From CAWGYT01 sp963826795 (GTDB taxonomy: Bacteria > Planctomycetota > Planctomycetia > Pirellulales > Pirellulaceae): 64,000 nucleotides of DNA. Location: positions 1 to 64,000 of the forward strand of contig CAWGYT010000019.1 in assembly GCA_963826795.1 (NCBI GenBank). Reading direction: 5' to 3'. Both the position numbers and the translations under genes were made by a program. Of this stretch, positions 37,501 to 45,091 are shown one piece after another (positions within the stretch are counted from its first letter, which is position 1; each line of letters opens with the position of its first letter). Under the pieces are notes generated by a model. The model did not search any database. It had not been told where the DNA came from and saw only the letters and a program-made list of their open reading frames with translations.

Positions 37501-38313
37501 ACGTTCTTTCTCGGGAAGAATCTGCCCGCACTGCTCGAAATCACCCTCCTTAACCGACTTCCACTGGACCGGGGTGGACGACATGCGGTTTCGATTATCT
37601 TGCACTACTCCGTTGCCTTGGCGGGCATGTTGATGGCATTTCGAACGCTCAGCATCAATTGGGCGAGCGTGCAATGGTTGGCGGCGGGCATGACGGTCGG
37701 CCTGGGCTTCGGTTTGCAGGAGATCTTCGCGAATTTCGTTTCGGGCATGATCTTGCTCTTCGAACGCCCGATCCGAGTGGGCGACATCATCACGCTGGGC
37801 GATGTCACGGGTACGGTGACCGATATTCGAATTCGAGCCACCACGGTCACGAACTGGGACCGGAAAGAGCTGATTGTACCCAACAAAGACTTGATTACTG
37901 GCCGATTGCTGAATTGGACCTTGTCGGATACCACGAATCGGATCGTGATCAACGTGGGCTTGGCCTATCACAGTGACGCGGCATTTGCCCGGCGCGTTCT
38001 CTATGAAACCGTCGTGAGCCATCCGAATATCCTGTCCGACCCTGCTCCGGCGGTGACCTTCGAATCGTTCGGAGATAGCACCCTCAATTTCGTAATCCGA
38101 GGATACCTGGCCAGCCTGGACGTGCGGCTCGAGACGGTTCACGAATTGCACGTTCGGCTCCACCAGCGCCTCAAGAAAGCGGGCCTCGAAATCGCTTTCC
38201 CGCAGCGTGACCTGAACATACGCAACATCAGCTGGCCCGCCTCGCTTGCGTCCGTTGAGCTCGGAAGCGGCGACTCCGCGCAGGGCCAGTCGCGTCGCAG
38301 CGATGCGGCCTGA
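34591..38313 (+). CDS. Large MscK-like mechanosensitive channel (MscS superfamily)
   Basis: The start at 34591 (MRPVFCCFLIVTGLLCFG) gives a signal peptide; the frame is open further upstream but without coding character. The layout of the 1240-residue protein is a Pro/Ala-rich stretch (25-110), long coiled coils (about 130-560), several membrane helices (about 600-1000), then the MscS core. The pore helix reads WLAAGMTVGLGFGLQEIFANFVSG, followed by FERPIRVGDIITLGDVTGTVTDIRIRAT and VPNKDLITGRLLNW, the canonical beta domain. The C-terminus ends IAFPQRDLNIR. These proteins open under membrane tension to release solutes on osmotic downshock. The long periplasmic coiled-coil part is typical of MscK/KefA-type relatives. 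Confidence 0.93.
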   Translation: MRPVFCCFLIVTGLLCFGRHSAADPPASTSSRSGNPLRRLDAAPRVPAEAVGQPPAAMAEISQPPVQAAPAAPVAPGTTSAPITNPTAPSPRVPEPTSETTASSEAANPVLPAAASPAPGEVVTAARIAEIIKAVRESTSLTEEIKADLLKRYQAQNDLLQTVEDSQRKIAQYEHEMQESVARIEKVRLQLAASPPDPTVEAYRDKNLAELETLLLEVESRLTNSRKSLAEREAELKNRAERRAELSKKVEETKQRVAECEQELTVPAPQGEAAELTAIRRIELETRRVFLSGQIDLYQAEIRRADKLAEFFPLQRDLVKRETNVLEKEVAHVQGLVDRARKLESERQAREARRQAELADPAIRDLAEHNATLAEKRKRIAEKITLVSGEVKEIQKQLDQLTDDFQRAQDKVDKAGHSTIVGLMLRRQYDNLPSLQRSEQRLRYIQRETPVISLDRLELEEQRTALGDLDQVQEQIMKTLDANLSSQHGEHLQLTVHELLGTKRDLLDKLNSELDAYLLDLSELETSNRELIQKADAFRTFIDEHVLWIRSAESLDYGQLKDALVGLKALANPQAWLELVKSSGWDTLSEPLMAAGVLAAVLLLISFHARLRRRIRALCETRSNSIGWKFLPSIRALLWTVVVTAEGPLLAWYVGWRMTSADHVSELGMALGPALQYGAALSWLSGFLRSICRPNGVAETFFDWPGSGLRPARHALRWLTWLGLPLASLVIITQVFNQGEWSDSLGRFAFVAVMLLLAFFSQVTLGGRRHVFREAVARDPKGWLSRMRWITLAAGLAIPAVLAVLAVIGYYYSAQQLAIRLQATLALGLVCLLVHAVVSRWFVVKRRRLAMEQARERQLAQQASQDAGDSAPSPLPVVASSETDWAAVHERLRVLLRHAVTVSVVGGIFLIWSDVLPALKILDRVELWSQVVEVTENYNDANDAPVSNTRREIVRTTLRHALVASVVLLATFFLGKNLPALLEITLLNRLPLDRGGRHAVSIILHYSVALAGMLMAFRTLSINWASVQWLAAGMTVGLGFGLQEIFANFVSGMILLFERPIRVGDIITLGDVTGTVTDIRIRATTVTNWDRKELIVPNKDLITGRLLNWTLSDTTNRIVINVGLAYHSDAAFARRVLYETVVSHPNILSDPAPAVTFESFGDSTLNFVIRGYLASLDVRLETVHELHVRLHQRLKKAGLEIAFPQRDLNIRNISWPASLASVELGSGDSAQGQSRRSDAA

Positions 38314-38332
38314 ACCACCCGACCGAATCGAT

Positions 38333-38773
38333 TCAGGCGGTTTCCTCGGCCGGAATTTCGGCCGGTTGGCGGACCGTTACGACCGGGCAACTCGCCGTGC
38401 GAACCACCTTCTCGGCCACACTGCCCAGCAGCAGGTGCTTGATCGCTCCGTGTCCTTGTGTCCCGATCACGATCATGTCGGAATCGCTTTCGACCGCCTC
38501 CGTCACGATCTCCAGCGGCGGCGGTCCCACGCGAATCGCGCGGGTGACGCAGAGCGTTTCGCTCCAGGGTAAACCCGGTAGCGAATCGAGATCACAACGC
38601 AACTCGTCAGGGCAGTCGAAGTCGTAACCGTGGTACGGCGCGGAGTCTTTCTGGACGTGCAGCAGACGAATCTCGGCGCCGAACGTTTCCGCCAATTCGC
38701 AGGCGAGCCGCATGGCGTGCCGAGCACTGTCACTGAAGTCCGTAGGTACCAGAATGCGTTTAATCTGGAGCAT
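38333..38773 (-). CDS. Universal stress protein (UspA family)
   Basis: The 146-residue protein starts at 38773 (MLQIKRILVPTDFSDSARHA), the conserved UspA opening; an extension to 38872 is open but unlikely. The ATP-binding loop G-2X-G-9X-G-S is present as GTQGHGAIKHLLLGS, so it belongs to the nucleotide-binding branch. It ends VVRTASCPVVTVR plus an acidic tail. It converges on the MscK-like gene, 19 bp between stops. Likely a stress-response accessory protein; its ligand and trigger are unknown. Confidence 0.92.
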   Translation of the reverse strand: MLQIKRILVPTDFSDSARHAMRLACELAETFGAEIRLLHVQKDSAPYHGYDFDCPDELRCDLDSLPGLPWSETLCVTRAIRVGPPPLEIVTEAVESDSDMIVIGTQGHGAIKHLLLGSVAEKVVRTASCPVVTVRQPAEIPAEETA

Positions 38774-38953
38774 GGTTTCCGTTCCCGGTCGTTGGGGGGC
38801 CGACCGGATGCGAGCGACCCGCGCCGAACCAATGCGGATTCGTTCGGCACGTTGCGGCCGTGCCTCCGGCACTCTGCCGCCGTGTCGCTGTGCCTCCGGC
38901 CAATTTCAAGATACCAGCTGCCCTGCCGGTCGGCTACCGTCTCGGCTCGTGCT

Positions 38954-39027
38954 GTGTCACAGCTAAGAGTCTTGGGGTTGGGACCTGCCCCCTTTTCCCA
39001 ACGCACCCCACGATCAAGCTGTGACAC
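38954..39027. repeat. 74-bp element with 11-bp inverted ends
   Basis: The ends gtgtcacagct (38954-38964) and agctgtgacac (39017-39027) are perfect inverted repeats; with one mismatch they extend to 14 bp. Inside, a 7-bp stem (gttggga/tcccaac) surrounds cctgccccctttt, a degenerate version of the GACCTGACCCCTTTT end of the miniature elements. It lies just after the stop of the HD-GYP gene and may act as its terminator. Confidence 0.55.
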
Positions 39028-39031
39028 CGCG

Positions 39032-39775
39032 CTAGTCGTCGAGTGATTCGCGAATTCGGCGAACCTGGTCCAAGCTCTCGAAAAAGGCCGCGACGACTCG
39101 CGGATCGAACTGTTTCCCTCTCCCTTCGCGAATGATCTCGAGGCACTGATCCCAGCTGAATGCCGGCTTATAGGGACGCTCGCTGGAAATCGCATCAAAA
39201 ACGTCGGCAACCGCCGTGATCCGACCTTCGATGGGAATCTGCTCGCCGGCCAAGCCGTGCGGGTACCCCGATCCATCCCACCGCTCGTGATGCGTTTCCG
39301 CGATCGATGCGGCGAGTTTCATGATCGGAGAGCCGGGATCGCCAAGGATCGCTTTGCCAAGTTGTGTATGCTTTTGGACCAGCTCTTGCTCTTGCTGACT
39401 TAAGGGACTTGTGATTTCCTTGCCGAACTGACAGTGCCGTTGTATCAGTTGGTATTCGTGGGCGTCGAGCGGGCCCGGTTTGAGGAGGACGGCGTCCGGG
39501 ACACCGATCTTGCCCACATCGTGCAGCTGAGCGGCTTGTTCGAGCGTTTCGACCTGGCGTGGGTTGAATCCGAGACGTGAGGCAATCATCGCGACATCTC
39601 GTCCCAGGCGAATGACGTGTTGCCCGGTATCGTCGGCGCGAAACTCCGCCGCCCGCGCCAAACATCGCATCGCTTCGATCCGAGCCATCTCCAGCTCGGC
39701 GGTCCGAGTTCGCACCTCCCGCTCGAGTCGTGCCGAATAGGATGCGAGGTGATCTCGCAACGCTTTGGCTGCCAA
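39032..39775 (-). CDS. HD-GYP domain phosphodiesterase, receiver domain missing
   Basis: The HD-GYP core is complete: DDTGQHVIRLGRDVAMIA, AAQLHDVGKIGVPDAVLLKPG, AETHHERWDGSGYPHGL and RITAVADVFDAISSERPYKPA. HD-GYP enzymes degrade cyclic di-GMP. The N-terminus starts in the middle of a typical receiver-to-HD-GYP linker (LAAKALRDHLASYSARLEREVRTRTAELE), and no receiver domain precedes it. Instead the upstream codons SRLRNT follow directly after the stop TAG of the YpdA-like gene, in the same frame. The start is therefore uncertain: TTG at 39775 or ATG at 39688. It looks like a deletion product of a two-component regulator, possibly still catalytically active but without its input domain. Confidence 0.8.
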   Translation of the reverse strand: MAAKALRDHLASYSARLEREVRTRTAELEMARIEAMRCLARAAEFRADDTGQHVIRLGRDVAMIASRLGFNPRQVETLEQAAQLHDVGKIGVPDAVLLKPGPLDAHEYQLIQRHCQFGKEITSPLSQQEQELVQKHTQLGKAILGDPGSPIMKLAASIAETHHERWDGSGYPHGLAGEQIPIEGRITAVADVFDAISSERPYKPAFSWDQCLEIIREGRGKQFDPRVVAAFFESLDQVRRIRESLDD

Positions 39776-39793
39776 GGTGTTGCGAAGCCGTGA

Positions 39794-40912
39794 CTAGCTT
39801 TCCGCCGGAAGGGGGTGCTCGGCCAGGCGAGCGTAGGCGAGGCCGTTGACATGGGACGGATCTTGGCCGACCAGGTGTCGCAGAACGCGGACGACGTGGG
39901 CGTGGCAGTTTTCGATGAATAGTTTGAAACTCAGCTGCGTCCCGGCCGCGGCCGTGCCCGCCACATAGAGCCCGGGAACATTGGTCTCCATCGTCTCCGG
40001 GTTCAGCCTGGGCGTCAGACCCGGACCGAAAAGCTCAACGCCTGCCTGCCGAAGGAGCGTGGGATCCATCACGTATCCGATCAGCAGCAGGACAAAGTCC
40101 GCCTTGACTCGCTGCCAGGAGTCTTGGTCGAGACGTGGTTCACAGTCGTCCCCCACGGGTGCGAGGTCGGCATGCGTTGGTGTGATTCGCACGGGCACCG
40201 AATTGGGGTAGCACTGGATCTCGCCTGAGTCGATCAGCCATTCAATTTCGGGTTTAAGCCAGTACTTGATTGACGAGCTCAGTGCGGGGCGTCGATGACA
40301 GAGGGCGACGCGGGCCCCGGCGCGGTAACATCGAATCGCAGCTTCGATGGCGGAATTCTTCCCCCCCACGATTAGCAGATCCTGACCGGAATACGGATGA
40401 GGCTCATCGAAATAAGCCGAGACGTGAGGCAGACTGGCCCCGGGAACCGGGTCCAGGCCGGCATGGCGGAGTGGACGAGGGGCATGCATGTCTCCCATCG
40501 CCAAAATGACCCGACGGGCGCGGTAGTGCGCCGTTCCCGCCGCGCACTCCGTAGTGACCTGAAAACGGGTCTCGCCATCGCACGGCTCGTGAAGCAGTTG
40601 CGTCACGCGCTCGTAGGTTTGGATCGGGAGTTCGAACTGCTTCACGATGCCCAGCAGGTAAGCCAGGTACTCTTCGCGGGTCGCCTTGGATTGGTCGACG
40701 GTCATCAACGGGACGCCGCAGATCGCGATTCGTTCGGGCGAACTAAAGAACCGGGCCTGACGTGGAAACCAAGAAATGGTGTGTCCGACCTGCTTGGCTT
40801 CGAGATGGACGTAGTCGACGCCCGCTTCCTTGAGCGCCACGGCCATTTCCAAGCCGATCGGCCCGGCTCCGATCAAAACGACATCTATGTTGTGCGATTT
40901 AACATCTGGCAT
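39794..40912 (-). CDS. YpdA-like FAD/NAD(P)-dependent reductase
   Basis: The 372-residue flavoprotein has an FAD-binding Rossmann motif IDVVLIGAGPIGLEMA, an NAD(P) motif DLLIVGGKNSAIEAAIRCYRAGARV, and YpdA-typical blocks VGHTISWFPRQARFFSSPERIAI, TREEYLAYLLGI and NVPGLYVAGTAAAGTQLSFKLFIENCHAH. Firmicute YpdA (bacillithiol disulfide reductase) carries a conserved Cys in GGGPCG; here the position is Ile (GAGPIG), and there is no CXXC. The chemistry may therefore differ. Its stop is followed in frame by the HD-GYP linker. A BshC-like gene elsewhere in the window makes thiol metabolism a reasonable idea, not a demonstrated one. Confidence 0.82.
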   Translation of the reverse strand: MPDVKSHNIDVVLIGAGPIGLEMAVALKEAGVDYVHLEAKQVGHTISWFPRQARFFSSPERIAICGVPLMTVDQSKATREEYLAYLLGIVKQFELPIQTYERVTQLLHEPCDGETRFQVTTECAAGTAHYRARRVILAMGDMHAPRPLRHAGLDPVPGASLPHVSAYFDEPHPYSGQDLLIVGGKNSAIEAAIRCYRAGARVALCHRRPALSSSIKYWLKPEIEWLIDSGEIQCYPNSVPVRITPTHADLAPVGDDCEPRLDQDSWQRVKADFVLLLIGYVMDPTLLRQAGVELFGPGLTPRLNPETMETNVPGLYVAGTAAAGTQLSFKLFIENCHAHVVRVLRHLVGQDPSHVNGLAYARLAEHPLPAES

Positions 40913-41069
40913 TTCAACAGTTTAGGCGGACAGCCGGTGACCGCCAAGTCGGGAGGTTTTTCGGGCAATCCCGTCGGCTCACTTGCGAATTGCTTCAGGA
41001 TCGGTCGCGTTGGGCGGCAGGCTTTCGCTCGACCCGCCGACCTGCACAAACACCGAGGGGGTTTCGATC

Positions 41070-41522
41070 ATGGATGCCAGTCACGCCAACACGCCGGCTG
41101 ACCTTCGCCAGTATTTTGAGTCGACCGCGGGGGATACTCACCGAAAACTGATGGGATACGCACTCTGGATGTTTGGCTTTAGTGGAGCCCATCGTTTTTA
41201 TTACGGTCGTCCGATTTCGGGCACCCTGTGGTTCTTTACTCTGGGACTTCTCGGAGTCGGCTGGATTGTCGATCTCTTCTTGATCCCGTCGATGGATGCA
41301 GCAGCCGACCGGCGGTATGCACCCGGCCCGAACGACTACAGTCTGGCCTGGCTACTGCTCACGTTCCTGGGCGTCTTTGGGGTCCACCGAATCTACTTGG
41401 GCAAGTGGCTCACAGGCGTGATCTACCTCGGTACCGCAGGTCTGCTGGGACTGGGCGTGCTCTACGACTTCTGGACGCTGAACGATCAGGTGAGCGACGC
41501 GAATCTCGAGTGGGCGGAGTGA
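41070..41522 (+). CDS. Two-TM2-domain membrane protein
   Basis: The start at 41070 has gaggggg upstream. The 150-residue protein has two copies of the TM2 module: ALWMFGFSGAHRFYYGRPISGTLWFFTLGLLGVGWIVDLFLIP and LTFLGVFGVHRIYLGKWLTGVIYLGTAGLLGLGVLYDFWTL. Each has the hallmark turn (GAHRFYYG, GVHRIYLG) between two helices. That gives four helices and a short acidic tail. TM2 proteins are widespread; their molecular function in bacteria is unclear. It is transcribed away from the YpdA-like gene. Confidence 0.85.
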   Translation: MDASHANTPADLRQYFESTAGDTHRKLMGYALWMFGFSGAHRFYYGRPISGTLWFFTLGLLGVGWIVDLFLIPSMDAAADRRYAPGPNDYSLAWLLLTFLGVFGVHRIYLGKWLTGVIYLGTAGLLGLGVLYDFWTLNDQVSDANLEWAE

Positions 41523-41581
41523 CCGGCGACCGATTCCGCGGACTTGGTCAAATGACGACATCGTTCAACACTTCACGCGAG

Positions 41582-42493
41582 CTACCTTGAAGTTTCATCT
41601 CGCCAGGTTTGCCAGTAAACTCGCCACCTTTCCAAGAGGTGCGGGGTCGTTTCCGCCTGCAGGTAGTGACCGAGCCGGGCCATTTCGAAGCGCAATTCGA
41701 CCTGGCGTTTTTCGATCAGGTCGAAAATCAATTGGCGTTCTTGCTGGAACGCTTCGCCACCCTCGTCGGCCGCGAGTCGTTCCCGCAACACCGCGTAGTC
41801 ATGGTCTTGCCCCAGCATCTCCCCCAGTTGTTCGGCGAGTCGCCGGTGCGCCTTCAGCAGTCGAGGACAGATGCGGCGGAGCAAGAGCGAATGGTGCCAG
41901 TGGTACTTGACACGTTTTCGCCACTCATGAAACGCCTCCGGCGTCGGATTCTGATACGCCAGCTGCATGGCCCGCCGAGCCCGCTGATACGTCTTGCCGA
42001 TCCCCGGCGCGATGGTCTCAAAACCCAGATCGGGCAGCTCCCAGCTGACCACACGATCGATCGCCTGGTGTAAGGGATGGATCATGCCTTCCAGTTGAGC
42101 GACTAATTGCTCTTCCCCGCCGGCGACTCGATCGCGGGCGGCGATCAGGTGGGCACGTAGATCCGGGACGTCGCTGGCGGTCAATTCAGAAGCGTAGTGC
42201 GTGAGCAGTCGGTCGATGGCCTCGAGCAGGGCTTGAGCGTCACGGACAAACGAGAGCTCACGCGAGAGGTCTCGAAAGATCACGTTTTCGATGCGAAATT
42301 GATCGCCAAGTTGAGGGCGGACCAAGCGAAGCAAGCCGCGTAACTTCTTGCATCGCTTGCGAAAATCATGGACCGCTTCGTGGGAATCGGGTTGCCGCAA
42401 CCGAACGTCACGAATGGAGGCCTCTAATTCCTCGATCGCAATCCGCCGCACGGCCGCTTGCACCGATTCGTGACGTCGAAGGTGAAACCCCAT
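41582..42493 (-). CDS. CHAD-domain protein
   Basis: The start at 42493 (MGFHLRRHESVQAAVRRIAIEEL) matches the usual family beginning; the frame is open to 42559 but with weak starts. The domain repeats the conserved His/Arg/Lys pattern: EAVHDFRKRCKKLRGLLRLVRPQL and EAFHEWRKRVKYHWHHSLLL, with DLSRELSFVRDAQALLEAIDRL and AEQLGEMLGQDHDYAVLRERL. CHAD domains are helical and bind inorganic polyphosphate through these basic residues. About 303 residues, normal length. It is divergent to the photolyase gene. Confidence 0.9.
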   Translation of the reverse strand: MGFHLRRHESVQAAVRRIAIEELEASIRDVRLRQPDSHEAVHDFRKRCKKLRGLLRLVRPQLGDQFRIENVIFRDLSRELSFVRDAQALLEAIDRLLTHYASELTASDVPDLRAHLIAARDRVAGGEEQLVAQLEGMIHPLHQAIDRVVSWELPDLGFETIAPGIGKTYQRARRAMQLAYQNPTPEAFHEWRKRVKYHWHHSLLLRRICPRLLKAHRRLAEQLGEMLGQDHDYAVLRERLAADEGGEAFQQERQLIFDLIEKRQVELRFEMARLGHYLQAETTPHLLERWRVYWQTWRDETSR

Positions 42494-42805
42494 CGGAAAT
42501 TCTCTGTCGCTAGATTTCTCGGTCGCTGGATACGAATCTCGATCCATCAAGCGAGCCAAGTTCGAAAGTCAATTGAGCGCGGCGCCACTCGTCGGGCCGC
42601 TGCCTCCTGGCTGCCACCGGAAGCTTCGAATGGCTTGATGGTGTCCCGACATTCTACCGCTGAGCCAGGCGCCCGCTACCTGTTGGAACACGGTTTTCCG
42701 GAAAGTCATCCCCGCGGATCGAAAAGAACTGCCAAGGTCGCCAACCGGGGCGCAGCAGACTATAAAACAGCAGCTTTCAACGGCACATGAAACAGGAATC
42801 GCAGG

Positions 42806-44290
42806 TTGCCCACGCTGCCGCCCACTCGCGTCCCGGAAATTCGTGTTCGAGCCGCGAACGAACATGCGGCCGGCGCCGATGGCAAGTACGTGTTGTATTG
42901 GATGATTGCCAATCGGCGACCCGGTTGGAACTTCGCCCTGCAGCGGGCGGTCGATTGGGCGACCTACCTGGACCGTCCGCTGGTGATCTTGGAGGCCTTG
43001 TCGGTCGACTATCCCTGGGCCAGCGACCGGTTGCACCAATTCGTGATCCAAGGAATGGCGGACAACCAGCGGGCATTTGCTCAAGCTCAAGTCACCTACC
43101 ATCCTTATGTGGAACCCGAAGCGAACGCCGGTCGGGGGCTCGTACGTCAGTTGGCCAGTGAAGCCTGCGTCGTGCTGACGGACGACTTTCCGTGCTTTTT
43201 TCTGCCGCGGATCGTCGCCTCCCTGGCTCGGCAAGTTCCGGTCCGATGCGAGGCAGTGGATTCCAACGGTTTGTTGCCCCTCCGGGCCGCCGACAAGGTG
43301 TATCCACTGGCCCACTCGTTTCGCCGCTTTCTGCAGAAGTCGCTGCGCCCTCATTTAGAGCGGTTTCCCGACCCGTCGCCACTGGATGAGGTGCGGCTAC
43401 GCTCCGCCGCCGAACTTCCCCGCGAACTGCTGAAACGCTGGCCGGCGACGGACGTGGCCGCCGCCGCGCACGATCCTGCTTGGCTGCAGACCCTGCCGAT
43501 CGATCATGGCGTCCCGAGGTCGCCCATCCAGGGCGGGCATCGTGCCGCCCTCGCTCGGCAGAAACAGTTCGTCGATTCGCAGCTCCCGCTGTACGGGGAC
43601 CGTCGGAATCACCCAGATGACGACGCGGCAAGCGGTCTGTCGCCCTACTTGCACTTCGGACACGTCAGCGCGCACCAGGTGTTCCGCAGCGTCATGCAAC
43701 AGGATCGTTGGTCGCCCAAAGATTTGGCCCCGAAGCCAACGGGCAGCCGTGAAGGGTGGTGGGGTGCAAGCCCCGAAACCGAAGCCTTCTTGGATCAACT
43801 GATCACCTGGCGCGAGCTGGGATACAACATGTGCTGGCAACGCGAAGACTATGACCAGTACAGTTCCTTACCGGTCTGGGCACAACGCACGCTCGCCGAT
43901 CACCAGCAGGATCCGCGAGAATTCGTCTATTGCCTTGAAGAATTTGCACAGGCCGACACGCACGATCCGCTTTGGAATGCCGCCCAGCGCCAGCTCGTTC
44001 AGGAAGGGCGTATTCACAACTACCTGCGAATGCTCTGGGGAAAGAAAATCCTGCACTGGACGCGCCGGCCCGAAACGGCGCTCGAGATCATGATCGAGCT
44101 GAACAACAGGTACGCGCTGGATGGACGCAATCCGAACTCGTATAGCGGAATCTTTTGGGTACTGGGGCGCTATGACCGCGCCTGGGGACCGGAGCGAAAG
44201 ATCTTTGGCAAGGTGCGATACATGACCTCCGAAAACACGGCCCGCAAAGTCCGACTGAAGCAGTACCTCGCCCAATTTGGTCCCGCCTGA
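42806..44290 (+). CDS. Class II deoxyribodipyrimidine photolyase
   Basis: The 494-residue protein has the antenna-binding Rossmann half at the start (KYVLYWMIANRRPGWNFALQRAVDWA) and the FAD-binding helical domain at the end. ELGYNMCWQREDYDQYSSLPVWAQRTL, GRIHNYLRMLWGKKILHWTRRPETALEIMIELNNRYALDGRNPNSYSGI and GRYDRAWGPERKIFGKVRYMTSENTARK are diagnostic of class II photolyases. The enzyme repairs UV cyclobutane dimers with blue light. The start is probably TTG at 42806, with the in-frame region before it short; the nearby ATG at 42787 is out of frame. Length fits the family. Confidence 0.92.
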   Translation: MPTLPPTRVPEIRVRAANEHAAGADGKYVLYWMIANRRPGWNFALQRAVDWATYLDRPLVILEALSVDYPWASDRLHQFVIQGMADNQRAFAQAQVTYHPYVEPEANAGRGLVRQLASEACVVLTDDFPCFFLPRIVASLARQVPVRCEAVDSNGLLPLRAADKVYPLAHSFRRFLQKSLRPHLERFPDPSPLDEVRLRSAAELPRELLKRWPATDVAAAAHDPAWLQTLPIDHGVPRSPIQGGHRAALARQKQFVDSQLPLYGDRRNHPDDDAASGLSPYLHFGHVSAHQVFRSVMQQDRWSPKDLAPKPTGSREGWWGASPETEAFLDQLITWRELGYNMCWQREDYDQYSSLPVWAQRTLADHQQDPREFVYCLEEFAQADTHDPLWNAAQRQLVQEGRIHNYLRMLWGKKILHWTRRPETALEIMIELNNRYALDGRNPNSYSGIFWVLGRYDRAWGPERKIFGKVRYMTSENTARKVRLKQYLAQFGPA

Positions 44291-44485
44291 ATTTGCCCAC
44301 CTGAATTGCCCAGCGGCGCCGCGGCCCTCCCCCGGTTGTGGCTCGTTCGATGCTGCGGTTTAATACGTGGTCACGGGGGACCGAAGCTGATCCCCCGGGG
44401 CACCGGATGGACGTCGAACCCGACCGTTTTTGTTTGTCGCCCGCCGGTTACGATTTAGAATCAGATCAGAATCAGAGGAGATTCC

Positions 44486-44941
44486 ATGGCTGCATCGCGT
44501 GAAGAAACCATTGAAATGCTGAGAACGGCTTACTGCATGGAGCTGGAGACGGTGATGAACTACTTGGCCAACAGCACCAACCTCGATGGTGTCCGGGCCG
44601 AGGAAATCAAAAAGTCGCTGGCGGCGGATATCGCCGAAGAAATTGGCCATGCGCAGCAACTGGGTGCCCGCATCAAGCAGCTCGGTGGGCAAGTCCCGGG
44701 CTCCAAGTCGGTCAAGATCGGAAGCCAAATGCAGCCGCCCGAGGACACCACGGATGTCGTCGCGGTCATTCACGGCGTGATCGCGGCGGAGGAAGCCGCG
44801 TGCAATCACTACCGCGCGATCGTCAAGGCAACCGACGGGGAAGATTACGTGACTCAGGATCTTTGCATCCGGCTGATGGCCGACGAGGAAGGGCACCTGA
44901 TCCAGTTTCGCGGCTTTCTGAAGGAATACACCAAGCAGTGA
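44486..44941 (+). CDS. Ferritin-like diiron protein (bacterioferritin-related)
   Basis: The start at 44486 has cagaggaga upstream. The 151-residue four-helix protein carries the carboxylate/His pattern of the ferritin superfamily: ELETVMNYL (Glu on helix A), AEEIGHAQQL (E-X-X-H on helix B), AAEEAACNHY (Glu on helix C) and DEEGHLIQF (E-X-X-H on helix D). It has no haem-ligand Met of classical Bfr that I can assign. Likely iron storage or peroxide protection. It stands alone between the photolyase and the DHH phosphoesterase genes. Confidence 0.88.
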   Translation: MAASREETIEMLRTAYCMELETVMNYLANSTNLDGVRAEEIKKSLAADIAEEIGHAQQLGARIKQLGGQVPGSKSVKIGSQMQPPEDTTDVVAVIHGVIAAEEAACNHYRAIVKATDGEDYVTQDLCIRLMADEEGHLIQFRGFLKEYTKQ

Positions 44942-45091
44942 GTTTAGAGTGGCCCGTCCGGGGGATCTTGACGTCCGGGACGCCCGCTCGCTCAAATTCG
45001 TGCCGCGGGCGGCTTGGCATTTCCGGGAAAGTTTGGGACAATTTTGACTTGACTGCGAATTCAATTCCGAGGACGCTGAACGAACCAGGCG

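Noticed and set aside
39032..39775. Complete response regulator with HD-GYP output
   Set aside because: No receiver domain lies upstream in any frame; the preceding sequence is the YpdA-like gene.
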